Assembly: GCA_029555415.1 (NCBI GenBank)
Contig: JAKPSI010000018.1
Span: 248,001-312,000, forward strand
DNA: 64,000 nucleotides
Origin: Bacteroidota bacterium
Lineage (GTDB): Bacteria > Bacteroidota > Bacteroidia > Chitinophagales > Chitinophagaceae
Reading direction: 5' to 3'
In this document: piece by piece, positions 24,867 to 34,801 of the stretch
Position numbering within the stretch: the stretch's first letter is position 1
Layout: every line of letters starts with the position of its first letter
Notes under the pieces: model-generated
What the model saw: only the letters and a program-made list of their open reading frames with translations
The model's database searches: none
What the model was told of the DNA's origin: nothing
Translations under genes and position numbers: made by a program

Positions 24867-27683
24867 CTACCGTGTTATTACCCGCATAGCACCCCCGCCC
24901 CCGGCCGCATTATTCAATCCCGTTTTGCTCAAACTGTACGTGAACGATAACAGGAAGAATCTCCGCAACGTCAGCACCCGCGCGTCTTCTATGTAGTTCT
25001 GATTGCTGGTGCGGCTGATACCGATATTCTTATTCAGCAGGTCACGCGCGCTGAATTTAAGTTCGCCACGGTTGAATTTCAACACCTGCCTGCTGATGCT
25101 CGCATCCCAGATCGGTAGTTTATTGTTGAAGCCTCCCGCACGCTGACTGTTGATGGTATAATTGAATTCGGTAGAGAAGTAGAATTTCTTCGGCATCTCC
25201 CAATCGATACTCGTACCATATACCTGGGTCAGGTATTTCGTATTCAGCCTTTGCTGGATCGTGTACTTTGTCCGCGTCTGATCCACACTCGCGTTCAATC
25301 CGAATGTGATCTTATCATTCGGTGTGACGTCCAGCCTCACCTCCGGACCCATCGTCCACTGCCGGATCCCGTTGACCTGCGTATTAATGAACTGCTTGCC
25401 GCTGTAATAGGAATTGCCCGCACGTACCTCCAGCGTGGCTTTCAGCGCCCGCACCGGCATACTGTAACTGATATCGCTGTTCAGATTGATCACTCCGTTC
25501 ACATTTACCGGCTTCGTCGTTTTCCTGCCCTGGTAATCCACCACATCATAGTTCACGATCTTGTGCTGCGTCAGCTGCGCGTTGATGAACGCGAACAGAC
25601 TCCTGTTCTTATACGGATTCATCAGATTCAGATGCGCCATCACCGCGTGATTGTATTCCTGCTTCAGATACGGATTACCCTCGCGGATATTCAGCGGATT
25701 GCTGTTATCCGGTACCGGCTGTAACTGACTCATCGTGGGTTGATTCACGGATGTGGTGTAATTCAACTGCAGACTCTTGAACTTCGTAAAATTGTACTGG
25801 AACCGCGCGTTCGGTAACACATTGCGGAAGGTCTTGCTGATGACCGAATCCTTAATGCCGCTCTTGATCGTTCCCTCAAGGTCAGACTGCTGCCAGGCCA
25901 TACCCAGCGCCATACTGACCTTTCTTTTCTGATAACGCCAGCGAATTCCGCTGTTGGTATACGCATAGCTGTTCTCGAACTGATTACTCAGGTATGGATT
26001 GAGGACCTCGTGCTTTCCGCTGATCCTGTTAAAATCATAAACGGCCTTATCTGAAGTACTCCGGCTGTTACTGTGGCCCAGACTGAACTCAAGCAGGGAC
26101 CGTTTACCGATCGGCTCCGTGTACACGCCGCGCAGGTTATAACTTTTCAGATCACCACTGCTGGTATAGATCTGATCGATACTGTCGATCTGCGACAATA
26201 CACCATTATTATAAAAATGGTTGACCGAGTATAAACTGCCATCTCCATCACTCTGGTTCAAACCGTTTTGCAGCGTGAGTGAAAAAGTCCGTCCGCGTTT
26301 GCGGAATTTTTTACGCCAGATCAGGTCGTTACTGAAATTATAACCATGATTGTTCCCGGTATTATCGCTGTATCCGTCATTCGCCAGCATGCCACTGCCG
26401 CCCCTCGTCTGATAATCGGAGCGTGAGCGGGTGCGACTGTCCTGATAACTGAAACTGGGCACCACCCGCAACGTATTGAATGAATCCAGCTGGAACAACA
26501 TGTTCAGGTTCACCCGGTGCGTGTTGTTCAGATTATCGCTGTTGCCGTCCTGCGTATAATAATAAGAAGAGTCGGGTAAAAAGTATTGCCGGCTGGTATG
26601 GCTTTCCGTATATGGGTTATAGCGACTGTAAAAATAATTGCTCTGCAGATCCAGTTTGGTGCCGATGATATTATTATAGTTCAGTCCGCCGCCCCAGGCA
26701 GTGATGATACCGCTGTTGCGGCCGCCGCCCATCATGCCCGCCATCGGATCATCACTGGTCACACTGATATTGACATTACCGCCACCCTGCTGCATTTTGG
26801 CCATGGCACCGGTGAAGTTGAGAATGTCCATGAAGGAGAATCCTTCCGCATTATCATTATTCCCCATGCCAATGGCGGATAATTGCCGCGCGCCTTTGAA
26901 GGAGTTGACATTGAATTTGCCTTCAAAGCGGTCATTGGTGCCACCACCTGCATTCACTTTTCCGAATGCGCCTTTCTTCTTATCCTTCTTCAGTTTGAGG
27001 TTGATCGTTTTTTCATAATTGCCGTCATCAAATCCGGTCAGCTGCGCCTGATCGCTCTGCTTGTCATACACCTGTACCTTATCCACTGCATCAGCCGGCA
27101 GATTCTTCGTCGCTACTTTCGGGTCATTGCCGAAGAATTCTTTGCCATCCACAAGGACCCGCTGCACTTTCTCTCCCTGTGCTTTGATGCTGCCATCCTT
27201 TTCCACTTTCACACCTGGCAGCTTTTTGAGCAGCTGCTCCACACTCGCATTGGGCGCGGTTTTGAAGGACCCGGCATTGTACTGGATCGTATCGGCGATC
27301 ATCGTGATGGGGGGTGCTTCATTCCGTACCACGGCTTCCGTCAGCGTTTTGCTGAGATCCGTCATAGTGATAGTACCCAGCTCGGCTTTCTTCTTGGCAT
27401 CTGAAACAGTGAAGAAGGTATTGCTGTTATGATAATTCACATGGGTAATGAGGAGGCGATATTCTCCATTAGCGATGCCCTTCAGTTCGAATTTACCGTC
27501 AGGTCCTGTCATCGTAAAGGTGACAAGCGAAGAATCCTTTTTGTCGAGGATCGTCACAGTTGCCATCGCCACGGGTTGCTGCGCCGCACTGTCATACGCC
27601 AGGCCGCTCACGCCACCATTCCTTTGTGCTGCAATGGCCAGGCCGATCATGTTGAAGAGGAGGATCGCAAATACTTTTCTCAT
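24867..27683 (-). CDS. TonB-dependent receptor-like outer-membrane beta-barrel protein
   Basis: 938 residues. Signal peptide to about 19 (LFNMIGLAIAAQ); an N-terminal carboxypeptidase-regulatory/beta-sandwich domain (about 25-105, TGPDGKFELKGIANGEYRL); a plug-like domain (about 125-235, [34 protein letters not shown]); then a long beta-barrel. This is the OMP_b-brl type of Bacteroidota, with an ungapped plug and no SusD partner beside it. A Met/Gly-rich loop (DPMAGMMGGGRNSG) and a Gly-rich basic tail are notable. It is paralogous to the gene at 29283-32171. The transported ligand is unknown. Confidence 0.9.
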   Translation of the reverse strand: MRKVFAILLFNMIGLAIAAQRNGGVSGLAYDSAAQQPVAMATVTILDKKDSSLVTFTMTGPDGKFELKGIANGEYRLLITHVNYHNSNTFFTVSDAKKKAELGTITMTDLSKTLTEAVVRNEAPPITMIADTIQYNAGSFKTAPNASVEQLLKKLPGVKVEKDGSIKAQGEKVQRVLVDGKEFFGNDPKVATKNLPADAVDKVQVYDKQSDQAQLTGFDDGNYEKTINLKLKKDKKKGAFGKVNAGGGTNDRFEGKFNVNSFKGARQLSAIGMGNNDNAEGFSFMDILNFTGAMAKMQQGGGNVNISVTSDDPMAGMMGGGRNSGIITAWGGGLNYNNIIGTKLDLQSNYFYSRYNPYTESHTSRQYFLPDSSYYYTQDGNSDNLNNTHRVNLNMLFQLDSFNTLRVVPSFSYQDSRTRSRSDYQTRGGSGMLANDGYSDNTGNNHGYNFSNDLIWRKKFRKRGRTFSLTLQNGLNQSDGDGSLYSVNHFYNNGVLSQIDSIDQIYTSSGDLKSYNLRGVYTEPIGKRSLLEFSLGHSNSRSTSDKAVYDFNRISGKHEVLNPYLSNQFENSYAYTNSGIRWRYQKRKVSMALGMAWQQSDLEGTIKSGIKDSVISKTFRNVLPNARFQYNFTKFKSLQLNYTTSVNQPTMSQLQPVPDNSNPLNIREGNPYLKQEYNHAVMAHLNLMNPYKNRSLFAFINAQLTQHKIVNYDVVDYQGRKTTKPVNVNGVINLNSDISYSMPVRALKATLEVRAGNSYYSGKQFINTQVNGIRQWTMGPEVRLDVTPNDKITFGLNASVDQTRTKYTIQQRLNTKYLTQVYGTSIDWEMPKKFYFSTEFNYTINSQRAGGFNNKLPIWDASISRQVLKFNRGELKFSARDLLNKNIGISRTSNQNYIEDARVLTLRRFFLLSFTYSLSKTGLNNAAGGGGAMRVITR

Positions 27684-27785
27684 AGCTGTTTCCGTTTCGG
27701 CTACGAAAATATTCTTAGTTAACGGGAATGCCGGTTAAATGGGGTGGGAATAAGGTTAAATAAGGTTAATGAGGAAAATGTTGAA

Positions 27786-27917
27786 TTTTGCCCGCCCGGC
27801 TGACGCCGTTCGGACGGGAATGCTGAATTTTAAATGAAAGGCAGGCTGTAACAGACTGAAATGTGTTTCCAACCTGTCACGCCAATTCAAAATTCAAAAC
27901 TCAAAATTCAAAATTTA
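27786..27917. repeat. Composite repeat R2: GC hairpin plus inverted heptads
   Basis: The first 35 bases match R1 exactly, including the CCCG...CGGG hairpin. Four mirrored heptads (AATTCAA, AATTCAA, AACTCAA, AATTCAA) at 27884-27911 lead into the stop codon of the next minus-strand gene (27915-27917). R1 and R2 are in direct orientation and flank the TonB receptor gene. Confidence 0.8.
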
Positions 27918-28496
27918 ATACCTGACACCGTCCGTGTCCTCCCGTTCCTTCTCATACACCAGCACACTCACCTTCCACTCCAGCAGTTCATATTGCAGGG
28001 AGATCTCCACACGGAGTTTTTTGGAGGCTTCGTCGGTGGGGGTTGGCGTGAAAATAACCGATCCGAATTTCATTTCTTCAACGGGAGAGTTGTACTCGCC
28101 TTTTAAATGATAGGTAGCGGCACCATCGAACTGAAAGGCGAGGTTATTGAGTTGATTGAACAGCGAATGGAATTTCTGTTTAGCCTTTTCAAAATCATCT
28201 GTGGTCAGGACCAGGCTCTGCCAGCTGGCGATGGTCTTTTCGGATGATGTATAAACAGTGATGCTGGTACTTTCCGCGCCATTGAGATTGAAACGGCATT
28301 TATAATCGGTCGATTGCGGATTCTGAACGATCATTTCTCCCAACAGTCCGCTGAAATGCCCCCGGTAATCAGCGAGTACACGCTTGATGTCGGGACCAAC
28401 AGGATTCGCAACAGGAAGTTTTAACTGAGCAGAAGCGGAGAGGATACTGAACAGCAGTATCGTAAAAAGTACGGGTGTTTTTACTCGATTTTTCAT
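27915..28496 (-). CDS. Exported hypothetical protein
   Basis: 193 residues with a signal peptide (LFTILLFSILSASAQ). I do not recognise a family. The mature part has mixed alpha/beta character (DYRGHFSGLLGEMI, SITVYTSSEKTIASWQSLVL, DDFEKAKQKFHSLFNQLNNL, RVEISLQYELLEWKVSVLVY). It shows no cysteines beyond one (YKCRF) and no repeats. It ends in EDTDGVRY, with the stop in the R2 heptads. It is probably periplasmic. It could share a transcript with the TonB receptor downstream, but R2 separates them. Confidence 0.75.
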   Translation of the reverse strand: MKNRVKTPVLFTILLFSILSASAQLKLPVANPVGPDIKRVLADYRGHFSGLLGEMIVQNPQSTDYKCRFNLNGAESTSITVYTSSEKTIASWQSLVLTTDDFEKAKQKFHSLFNQLNNLAFQFDGAATYHLKGEYNSPVEEMKFGSVIFTPTPTDEASKKLRVEISLQYELLEWKVSVLVYEKEREDTDGVRY

Positions 28497-28604
28497 GATG
28501 CCGGATTTAACGGGTTGATAACAAGTACTAAAATTATAAAATTTTAATTTTAATATATATATTTATTGTAGCCATTTCCTTAACCCTTTAAAATTTATCC
28601 AACG

Positions 28605-28766
28605 ATGAAAAACAACCATATCGCCCATGCTCACGAAGAAGCAAAGATCTACCAAAGCTATTATCGTCCTTCATTCAATGTGGTCCGCATGCTGCGTTCC
28701 GTACTGAGCGTACTGCTCACAGGTTCATCTCCTGCCGCTACCAGCACGTATATCCGCAGAAAATAA
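28605..28766 (+). CDS. Small hypothetical protein, 53 residues
   Basis: The ATG at 28605 gives MKNNHIAHAHEEAKIYQSYY, then RPSFNVVRMLRSVLSVLLTG and a tail ending YIRRK. A moderately hydrophobic helix (VVRMLRSVLSVLLTG) is flanked by basic residues, and the N-terminus is His-rich. A perfect intrinsic terminator follows 33 bases after the stop, supporting a dedicated short transcript. It is not recognised and has no gene neighbours on its strand. Confidence 0.5.
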   Translation: MKNNHIAHAHEEAKIYQSYYRPSFNVVRMLRSVLSVLLTGSSPAATSTYIRRK

Positions 28767-28799
28767 CACGTACTTACTTACCCGTTCTCATAATGTTTC

Positions 28800-28827
28800 C
28801 CCCGGCGAAAAACGCCGGGGTTTTTTT
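28800..28827 (+). terminator. Intrinsic terminator after the 53-residue ORF
   Basis: Perfect stem CCCCGGCG / CGCCGGGG with an AAAAA loop, then seven T. Confidence 0.92.
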
Positions 28828-28829
28828 AT

Positions 28830-29225
28830 GCCCCACCCAGCCTCCCCGAAGGGGAGGAGTGCATCCGTATCCTTTTATCAATTTTATAGAATTGTGCATT
28901 GCTTCACTTTCATCAAAAGCAGGAAGATCCCTTTGAACGAAAAGCGCGACTTGCAGTCGCGCTTTTGTATTCTATCGCTTGCAGCGATATCCTCAATGAG
29001 CGTCACAATGGTTCTGCGAAGCCTCCTGGCTTCGCAGTAAAGCCCCACCCAACCTCCCCGAAGGGGAGGAGTGAATCACGGAAATGATCAAATACTTTCT
29101 CTTAAGATCATCTCTTACACTCACGCGATATAACATCAAAATACCGGGGCCCCTATATATCGATACTCGAACTTTCACGGGTGTCCTCCCCCTCTCCTTC
29201 GGAGAGGGGGTCGGGGGGTGAGGTC
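28830..29225. repeat. Mosaic of short palindromes and GC-rich repeats
   Basis: This 516-bp gap holds no convincing gene after the 53-residue ORF. Two near-identical 31-base copies of GCCCCACCC...CCTCCCCGAAGGGGAGG lie at 28830-28860 and 29042-29072. A related CCCTCTCCTTCGGAGAGGG segment is at 29189-29225. Perfect hairpins lie between: arms 28940-28951/28955-28966 with loop TGC, arms 28973-28979/28983-28989 with loop TGC, and arms 29014-29023/29028-29037 with loop TCCT. The same classes recur at 37208-37434. Confidence 0.8.
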
Positions 29226-29227
29226 AC

Positions 29228-29256
29228 AAAAAAGCCCCGACGCTGAAGGTCGGGGC
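29228..29256 (-). terminator. Intrinsic terminator of the TonB receptor gene at 29283
   Basis: On the minus strand the stem GCCCCGAC / GTCGGGGC with a 7-base loop is followed by six T. It lies 27 bases after the receptor stop. Confidence 0.92.
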
Positions 29257-29282
29257 CAAGCTTTCATCAGGAATATCTTTCA

Positions 29283-32171
29283 TCAGAACATCCGCACATC
29301 ACGCATACCGCGCTCCATCTGACGGGGCATGCCCTGCATCGGATTACTTCCGCTGTTGCCGCCCATCTTGTTCAGGTTGAACAGGAAGCTCAGCATGAAA
29401 TAACGTTTCAGCACCATGCTGCGGGTATCCTGGAAGTAGTTGTCGCTGCTGGAGCGAACGATACTCTGATTCTGGTTCAGGATATCATTCACAGAAAGTT
29501 TCAGCTCGCCATTCTTTTTCTTGAACAGCTGTTTGCTGAAGCTCGCGTTCCACAATGGAATGCTCTGGTTGTAGCCTGCACCCAGACCGGTATTGATCAG
29601 GTAATTGAAATTAGTGGAGAGTAGGAAGCTCTTCGGGAACGTGTAGGTCACATCACCGGAGTAGGTCTGCGTATAATAATTCAGATCCGCCTGCAGGGGA
29701 TTGCTGTATGATACTTTGTTATAAGCCAGGTTGGCTTTCACGCCGAAGTCGATCTTCGTTTTGTTGATATTCACACCCACACCCTGGTTCACCACAAAAC
29801 TCTTTGAATTGTATTTCACGGAACGCAGCAGGCTTACATCACGTGTGTATGACATGTTGTTCGTGATGTTCACGCTGGATCCTTTCAGTTTGGGGTTCTT
29901 GAAAGGCAGACCCAGTGTAGCGAATGTACGGCCGCTGTAATATCCGTTCAGGTTGGCGTAACGTGTGATCTGGATCGGACCCTGGATCGTGATATCATTT
30001 ACGATCTTGTTCTGGGTCATGTTGAAGTTCACGTTAAAGGCCAGCAGTTTGAACGTAAGCATGTTGAAGCTGTTGTAACCCACGCTGAAGTTATGGTTGA
30101 ACTCCTGTTTCAGGTTCGGGTTACCGATCTTCTGATTCAGGGTATCCGTAACATCCGGTACATTCTGTAACTGGGAAACACTCGGCTGATTGGTACGGCC
30201 ATTATAGTTCAGGCGGAAGTTCTTGCTGCGGGTCGGTGTCAGATTCAGACTAAAGGTCGGGAAGATATTGTTATAAGAGTGACGGATCACGGTATCCTTA
30301 CCGGTGAAGGCCTGATAACTGTCGCTTTCCAGTGTTGAGTGCTGCACACTCACACCGAACTGATAATTGTATTTCTTTTCCTGTACCCTGAAGTTCGCAC
30401 CATAGCGGTGTGCTTCAAAACCATTCTTGAAGATATTGGTCAGGCGCAGGTTCGGCTGATCGTATTTGCCGGAACTCACATCATAGTTATTGGTTTGCTT
30501 GTTGGAAGTGCTCTTATTATTGGTGTACGCGTAGTTCACCTCGATCAGTTTATTCAAACCGACCGGCTCCGTATAAGAAGTGCTCAGCACATTATTATGT
30601 GTGGTCGTTTTCTGATGATTATCCTGGTCCTGCAATTGTGCGCGGTACAAAGATCCGCTGGGCAGGAAGAATTCATTATCAGAATAGGTGAAACCTGTAC
30701 TCTTACTCGTTCCTGTCGTGTTGGTCCAGCCCAGTGTAATGGTACGTCCTGTCTTACCGAATTTGTGACGGAACAGGAAGTTGTTACCCATATTGAAACC
30801 GTCCCGCTCATTCGTATTCCGGCTCTTGGTCGTTACGGCCAGGAACTGTTGGGTCGGTGTGGCGGAATTGCTGTAAGATGTATCGTTGTTCTGATTGTTG
30901 GAATGCTGGAAAGTCACGGAAGGTGTCCACAATAATGAGTTGGCCGAGTCGATCTGGTATTCAAAACGCAGGTTCGCACGGTGGTTCTCATTCTGATTAT
31001 AGGAATTGGTGGTACGGTTCAGCGTGACGATCGAATCACCATAAGTGGTTTGACGCAGGATGTCCTGCAGCTGTGTTGTTCTTGAATTAGAGAAGAAATA
31101 ACTACCGGTCACTTTGATCTTGGGACCCCACTGATCGGTATAGTTCAGACCGGTCGACAATGATTTGATGATACCCGTTGCGCCGCCGCCGCTGAAATTG
31201 CCAAGGGCCGCGATACCTTGCATACCGCCGCCACCACCACCGCCGCCACGCATACCACCACCCATACCACCGCCACCAAAGCCGCTGAAGCCGCCCATGG
31301 AGCTGATGATATCAGAGAAAGAGAATCCCTGCTTGTTGATGTTATTGGCGTTGAACAGCAAAGAAATGCGTTGGTTGCCATTGAATTTATTCATGCTGAA
31401 GTTGGTCTCGTAACGGTTATTGCTGCCTACTGCTGCAAGCGCTTTACCGAAATAACCTTTGTTCTTGTCCTTCTTCAGTTTGATGTTGAGTGTCTTGGTA
31501 CGGCTGCCATCATCGATCTTCGTGAATTTCGCCTGATCGCTCATATCATCGAATACCTGTACGCTTTCGATCATATCAGCGGTGATGTTCTTTGTAGCCA
31601 GTTTGGGATCGGTACCGAAGAATTCCTTTCCGTCCACATATACTTTCTGCACGGTCTCACCCTGTGATTTCACATTACCTTCTTTGTCCACTTCCATTCC
31701 CGGCAGCTTCTTGATCAGGTCCTCTGCAGTCGCATTCGGAACGGTCTTGAAACCACTCGCGTTGAATTGCACGGTATCATTCTTGACCATAATGGGCGAC
31801 TCACTCGTCACCACCACACCGGTCAGTGTTTTATATTCTTTTTCCACGATCAGGTTTCCCAGATCCACCACCTTATTATCTGCCGTGATGCTGAATTTCT
31901 TTTTGAACTCCACATAACCCTGGTGCGTGATCACCAATTTATAATCACCATCGGTCAGTCCCTTGATCTCGAAATTGCCGGTCTTGCCGGAGAGGGTAAA
32001 GTTCTTCAGGGTGGAATCGGTAGCGCCCAGAACGGAAACAGTGGCATCGGTGATCGGTTGTTTGCCCACGGTATCCTGCAAACGACCCTTGATACTGCCA
32101 TCGGCTTTTTGTGCCTGAACAGAGGTTAAAACCGTAAGGATCAGGGACAAAAGCATCAGAATCTTCTTCAT
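29283..32171 (-). CDS. TonB-dependent receptor-like outer-membrane beta-barrel protein (paralogue)
   Basis: 962 residues, same architecture as the gene at 24867-27683. Signal peptide ([17 protein letters not shown]), beta-sandwich regulatory domain ([20 protein letters not shown]), plug ([33 protein letters not shown]) and a barrel ending in a hydrophobic strand ([10 protein letters not shown]). A long Gly/Met-rich loop follows [15 protein letters not shown] near residues 285-320, and the tail ([18 protein letters not shown]) is Met/Arg-rich. Barrel strands in the two receptors share many residues, so they arose by duplication. The ligand is unknown. Confidence 0.9.
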   Translation of the reverse strand: MKKILMLLSLILTVLTSVQAQKADGSIKGRLQDTVGKQPITDATVSVLGATDSTLKNFTLSGKTGNFEIKGLTDGDYKLVITHQGYVEFKKKFSITADNKVVDLGNLIVEKEYKTLTGVVVTSESPIMVKNDTVQFNASGFKTVPNATAEDLIKKLPGMEVDKEGNVKSQGETVQKVYVDGKEFFGTDPKLATKNITADMIESVQVFDDMSDQAKFTKIDDGSRTKTLNIKLKKDKNKGYFGKALAAVGSNNRYETNFSMNKFNGNQRISLLFNANNINKQGFSFSDIISSMGGFSGFGGGGMGGGMRGGGGGGGGMQGIAALGNFSGGGATGIIKSLSTGLNYTDQWGPKIKVTGSYFFSNSRTTQLQDILRQTTYGDSIVTLNRTTNSYNQNENHRANLRFEYQIDSANSLLWTPSVTFQHSNNQNNDTSYSNSATPTQQFLAVTTKSRNTNERDGFNMGNNFLFRHKFGKTGRTITLGWTNTTGTSKSTGFTYSDNEFFLPSGSLYRAQLQDQDNHQKTTTHNNVLSTSYTEPVGLNKLIEVNYAYTNNKSTSNKQTNNYDVSSGKYDQPNLRLTNIFKNGFEAHRYGANFRVQEKKYNYQFGVSVQHSTLESDSYQAFTGKDTVIRHSYNNIFPTFSLNLTPTRSKNFRLNYNGRTNQPSVSQLQNVPDVTDTLNQKIGNPNLKQEFNHNFSVGYNSFNMLTFKLLAFNVNFNMTQNKIVNDITIQGPIQITRYANLNGYYSGRTFATLGLPFKNPKLKGSSVNITNNMSYTRDVSLLRSVKYNSKSFVVNQGVGVNINKTKIDFGVKANLAYNKVSYSNPLQADLNYYTQTYSGDVTYTFPKSFLLSTNFNYLINTGLGAGYNQSIPLWNASFSKQLFKKKNGELKLSVNDILNQNQSIVRSSSDNYFQDTRSMVLKRYFMLSFLFNLNKMGGNSGSNPMQGMPRQMERGMRDVRMF

Positions 32172-32305
32172 AAATAGTTGAATGAGTGTACGAAATTAGA
32201 CGTAAGGCCGAATCTAAACTTTCGCGGCAGTGTTAAAAGGCATGAAATAAGGAAGAACGGAAAATGGGGGCAAAAAAGGTCATTTTGGAGCGATTTTGCC
32301 CAAAA

Positions 32306-34024
32306 TCAGGGCATTTTTAAGCGTTTTTGCCCGTTTTCGGCCAAAAACACCCTTATCGCCTGCCTTACCTTTATTATATATGGACGGGTGCTGTCCGCCA
32401 CAGGCTGCTCCATAATCATCCGGGCCCAGTACCGGGCCGGTACGGTATCGCTCCGTTCCTGATAAAACCGGAAACAGGCAAACCTGCTCCGTAACCGGGA
32501 AGGAAACAGGTAAATGGCCGTCAGATGATCGGCTTCCGCCTGCCTGTCATCCCCTGCCGCATGATGGACCCGGGCTGACAATAACAACAAGTCCGCATCC
32601 GCTCCTTTTCGCTTCGCTTCCCGGATCACATTGACCGCACGTATCGTATCCGCCACATCCCAAAGTGTTTTTGCATATTCAAATAATGTACGACCAGTTG
32701 TGTAGCGATCGGTCTCCAGCTGATGATAAATAAGTAGCGCGGCTTTCTTTTGTCCGCCGGCAGAAAGCAAAAACGCTTTTTTAGCAAGTACACGATTATT
32801 CAGCTGCTGGTAAAAACAAAAGATCGTAAATGAGGCGGCAATGAACAGCAGCAAATATGAAAATAAATTCCTTCGGCCGATCACTGCTGTTTGCCGAAGC
32901 TTTGCGGTTTCAATGACCGCCATGCAGAAAAGTGATTGCAACAAGACCGGAAGAAAATGAAGCGGATAAGAAAACTGAGAAGTCACGATCGTACAGAGCA
33001 AACTAAGTGAAGCGGCCCGCACGACCGTAAGGGATGAGCGGAAACCATACCTCAATAAACCGATCGAATACATCAGCAGCAATGCAAAACACAGCAAACC
33101 CTCTTCCGTCCACCATTGCAGCCATTCATTAAAGGCATACACCGTATTCCCCGCGCGCATAGCTTCGGCGTTATTGATATCATGGCTTGAAAAATAAGTC
33201 GCTTGTGCCTGGTTATAGCTGACTGCAAATTGTCCCGGACCGGTACCTGCGAGATAATGATTACGCAGCATCTGTCCGGATACCTTATAGATCAGCGCCC
33301 TCCCTTCAGTGGAGCCGCGCTTATATCCGATCAGCAAAAAGAAAACGAACAGTAGCGCGATGGCCCCGGTTATGACCACTATTTTTCTTCGCGTAGCGGA
33401 AAGCCGTTGGATAAAATATACAAATAAGCAAAAGATCACCGCAAGCCAGGATGCTCGGCTGTTGAGGGTCACCAATAAAACAGCACCGGATGCGATCAGA
33501 AAATAATGGAAGCGGTGTTTCTTCTTTCCTGCCTGTGATCCTGCATAAAACACAAGCTGCATGGCGAGCGCTTCCGCGTAAATACTGCTGTTCGGCAATG
33601 AGAACTGATTCGCATCTCCCTGTTGCAGGATCATATAAATGATAAAATAAAATACCTGTCCCCCGATCAGTACCGCAAATACGTTCGCAAGGAATGGCGA
33701 AAGCTTTTCAGGATCCGTATTCAATAAAAAATGCCGGCATGCCAGATAAAACAGAAACACGACCAGTGCGCCCGGAAATAAAAGCGATGCTGCGGGCGCC
33801 GAAAATGCGGATCGGAAAATAAATACAGCTAGTAAAAAATAAAGGACCGCCTCCGAACGGGACAGTCCTTTATACCACCTGCCAGCCAGCAATATGATGG
33901 CGGATACTGCGGCGCAGATCATAAAAAGGAACGGTTCCATCACATGATCGAACTCCCGGAGAACAGGAAGATCCAGGTATGCCCATGAACAGACACATAA
34001 CAGTGCTGCTAACCCTCTCCGCAT
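32306..34024 (-). CDS. O-antigen ligase/polymerase-like membrane protein with TPR-like C-terminus
   Basis: 572 residues with about ten to twelve hydrophobic helices up to roughly residue 410. The Wzy_C-type region is present: GYKRGSTEGRALIYKVSGQM, then AGTGPGQFAVSYNQAQ and NTVYAFNEWLQWWTEEGLL in the large external loop. The C-terminal 150 residues are helical-repeat-like (AKKAFLLSAGGQKKAALLIYHQL ... LLLSARVHHAAGDDRQAEADH). Such proteins join glycans to lipid or protein acceptors. No glycosyltransferases adjoin; instead two exported unknown proteins lie upstream (34028-36071), four bases away. They may be substrates or partners. Confidence 0.82.
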   Translation of the reverse strand: MRRGLAALLCVCSWAYLDLPVLREFDHVMEPFLFMICAAVSAIILLAGRWYKGLSRSEAVLYFLLAVFIFRSAFSAPAASLLFPGALVVFLFYLACRHFLLNTDPEKLSPFLANVFAVLIGGQVFYFIIYMILQQGDANQFSLPNSSIYAEALAMQLVFYAGSQAGKKKHRFHYFLIASGAVLLVTLNSRASWLAVIFCLFVYFIQRLSATRRKIVVITGAIALLFVFFLLIGYKRGSTEGRALIYKVSGQMLRNHYLAGTGPGQFAVSYNQAQATYFSSHDINNAEAMRAGNTVYAFNEWLQWWTEEGLLCFALLLMYSIGLLRYGFRSSLTVVRAASLSLLCTIVTSQFSYPLHFLPVLLQSLFCMAVIETAKLRQTAVIGRRNLFSYLLLFIAASFTIFCFYQQLNNRVLAKKAFLLSAGGQKKAALLIYHQLETDRYTTGRTLFEYAKTLWDVADTIRAVNVIREAKRKGADADLLLLSARVHHAAGDDRQAEADHLTAIYLFPSRLRSRFACFRFYQERSDTVPARYWARMIMEQPVADSTRPYIIKVRQAIRVFLAENGQKRLKMP

Positions 34025-34027
34025 ACC

Positions 34028-34801
34028 TTACAGGTTCCCGCTCTCCTTCACGAACCGTTCCTTTATGAGTTGAATTTCTTTTTGTTGATCGACAGCTGCC
34101 CTTTCAAAACGGAATTCGAATTCCCTGCGCGGGATGTTCTTTGTCCGGTTGAAAATGAACAGCGCTTTGTTCATTTTCGCATGGCGCATGGAATCCAGCT
34201 TTGTATTGAAACTGTATTGAAGATCATTCAGACTTCGGTCGTACCACAAACAGATCGAATCAGGGTAAGTTTCATCCGGACGGGTTGCGGGAACATATTT
34301 TTCAAATATCCGCCCTTCAGGCAATGTAGTTGCCGATACAAGCCGGTTGGTTTCCTGATAGAACATACTGCCCTGCACGGAGAACTTCGTCCGGAGCATG
34401 GAATCCACCGGCAGCTTACGCGCCTTATTCCCTGATGCAGGATCATAGAAATTACCGGTTAGACCCTTTTCACGGAAAAAGAAGAACCTGGATCCAACTG
34501 TCTCTCCCAATAGTCTTTGGCGCTTACCGTTTTCATCCACACTTACTTTTTCTCCCGGCACATAATATTGATAGCCCGTAAGATCGCCGGCAGTGAGCTT
34601 CATCAAACTATCATTGATCTTCATCGATCTTCCGGTGGATGCGTCATATACATCCAGCCTGTAATACAATTTTACGATCTGATCATTTGAATTTGATCTG
34701 ATCACGGACTTTTTGCCAATGGCGCTAACAAAGCCAAAAGCAGCCAGGATGATCATACAGATCATCCCGGCTTTGCGTTTTGTTGGGCTCATATCAATCA
34801 T
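34028..34801 (-). CDS. Membrane-anchored or exported hypothetical protein
   Basis: About 257 residues. The ATG at 34801 overlaps the upstream gene's stop (ATGATTGA); an alternative ATG at 34792 starts one base after it. Residues 10-28 form a membrane segment or signal (GMICMIILAAFGFVSAIG). The rest is soluble, with Asp/Lys-rich and aromatic stretches (YYRLDVYDASTGRSMKIND, ETVGSRFFFFREKGLTGNFY). No family is recognised. It is translationally linked to the lipoprotein gene upstream and ends four bases before the O-antigen-ligase-like gene, so the three form an operon. Confidence 0.7.
   Translation of the reverse strand: MIDMSPTKRKAGMICMIILAAFGFVSAIGKKSVIRSNSNDQIVKLYYRLDVYDASTGRSMKINDSLMKLTAGDLTGYQYYVPGEKVSVDENGKRQRLLGETVGSRFFFFREKGLTGNFYDPASGNKARKLPVDSMLRTKFSVQGSMFYQETNRLVSATTLPEGRIFEKYVPATRPDETYPDSICLWYDRSLNDLQYSFNTKLDSMRHAKMNKALFIFNRTKNIPRREFEFRFERAAVDQQKEIQLIKERFVKESGNL

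Noticed and set aside
31165-31413. Pro-rich ORF on the plus strand
   Set aside because: It is the antisense shadow of the Gly-rich loop of the TonB receptor.
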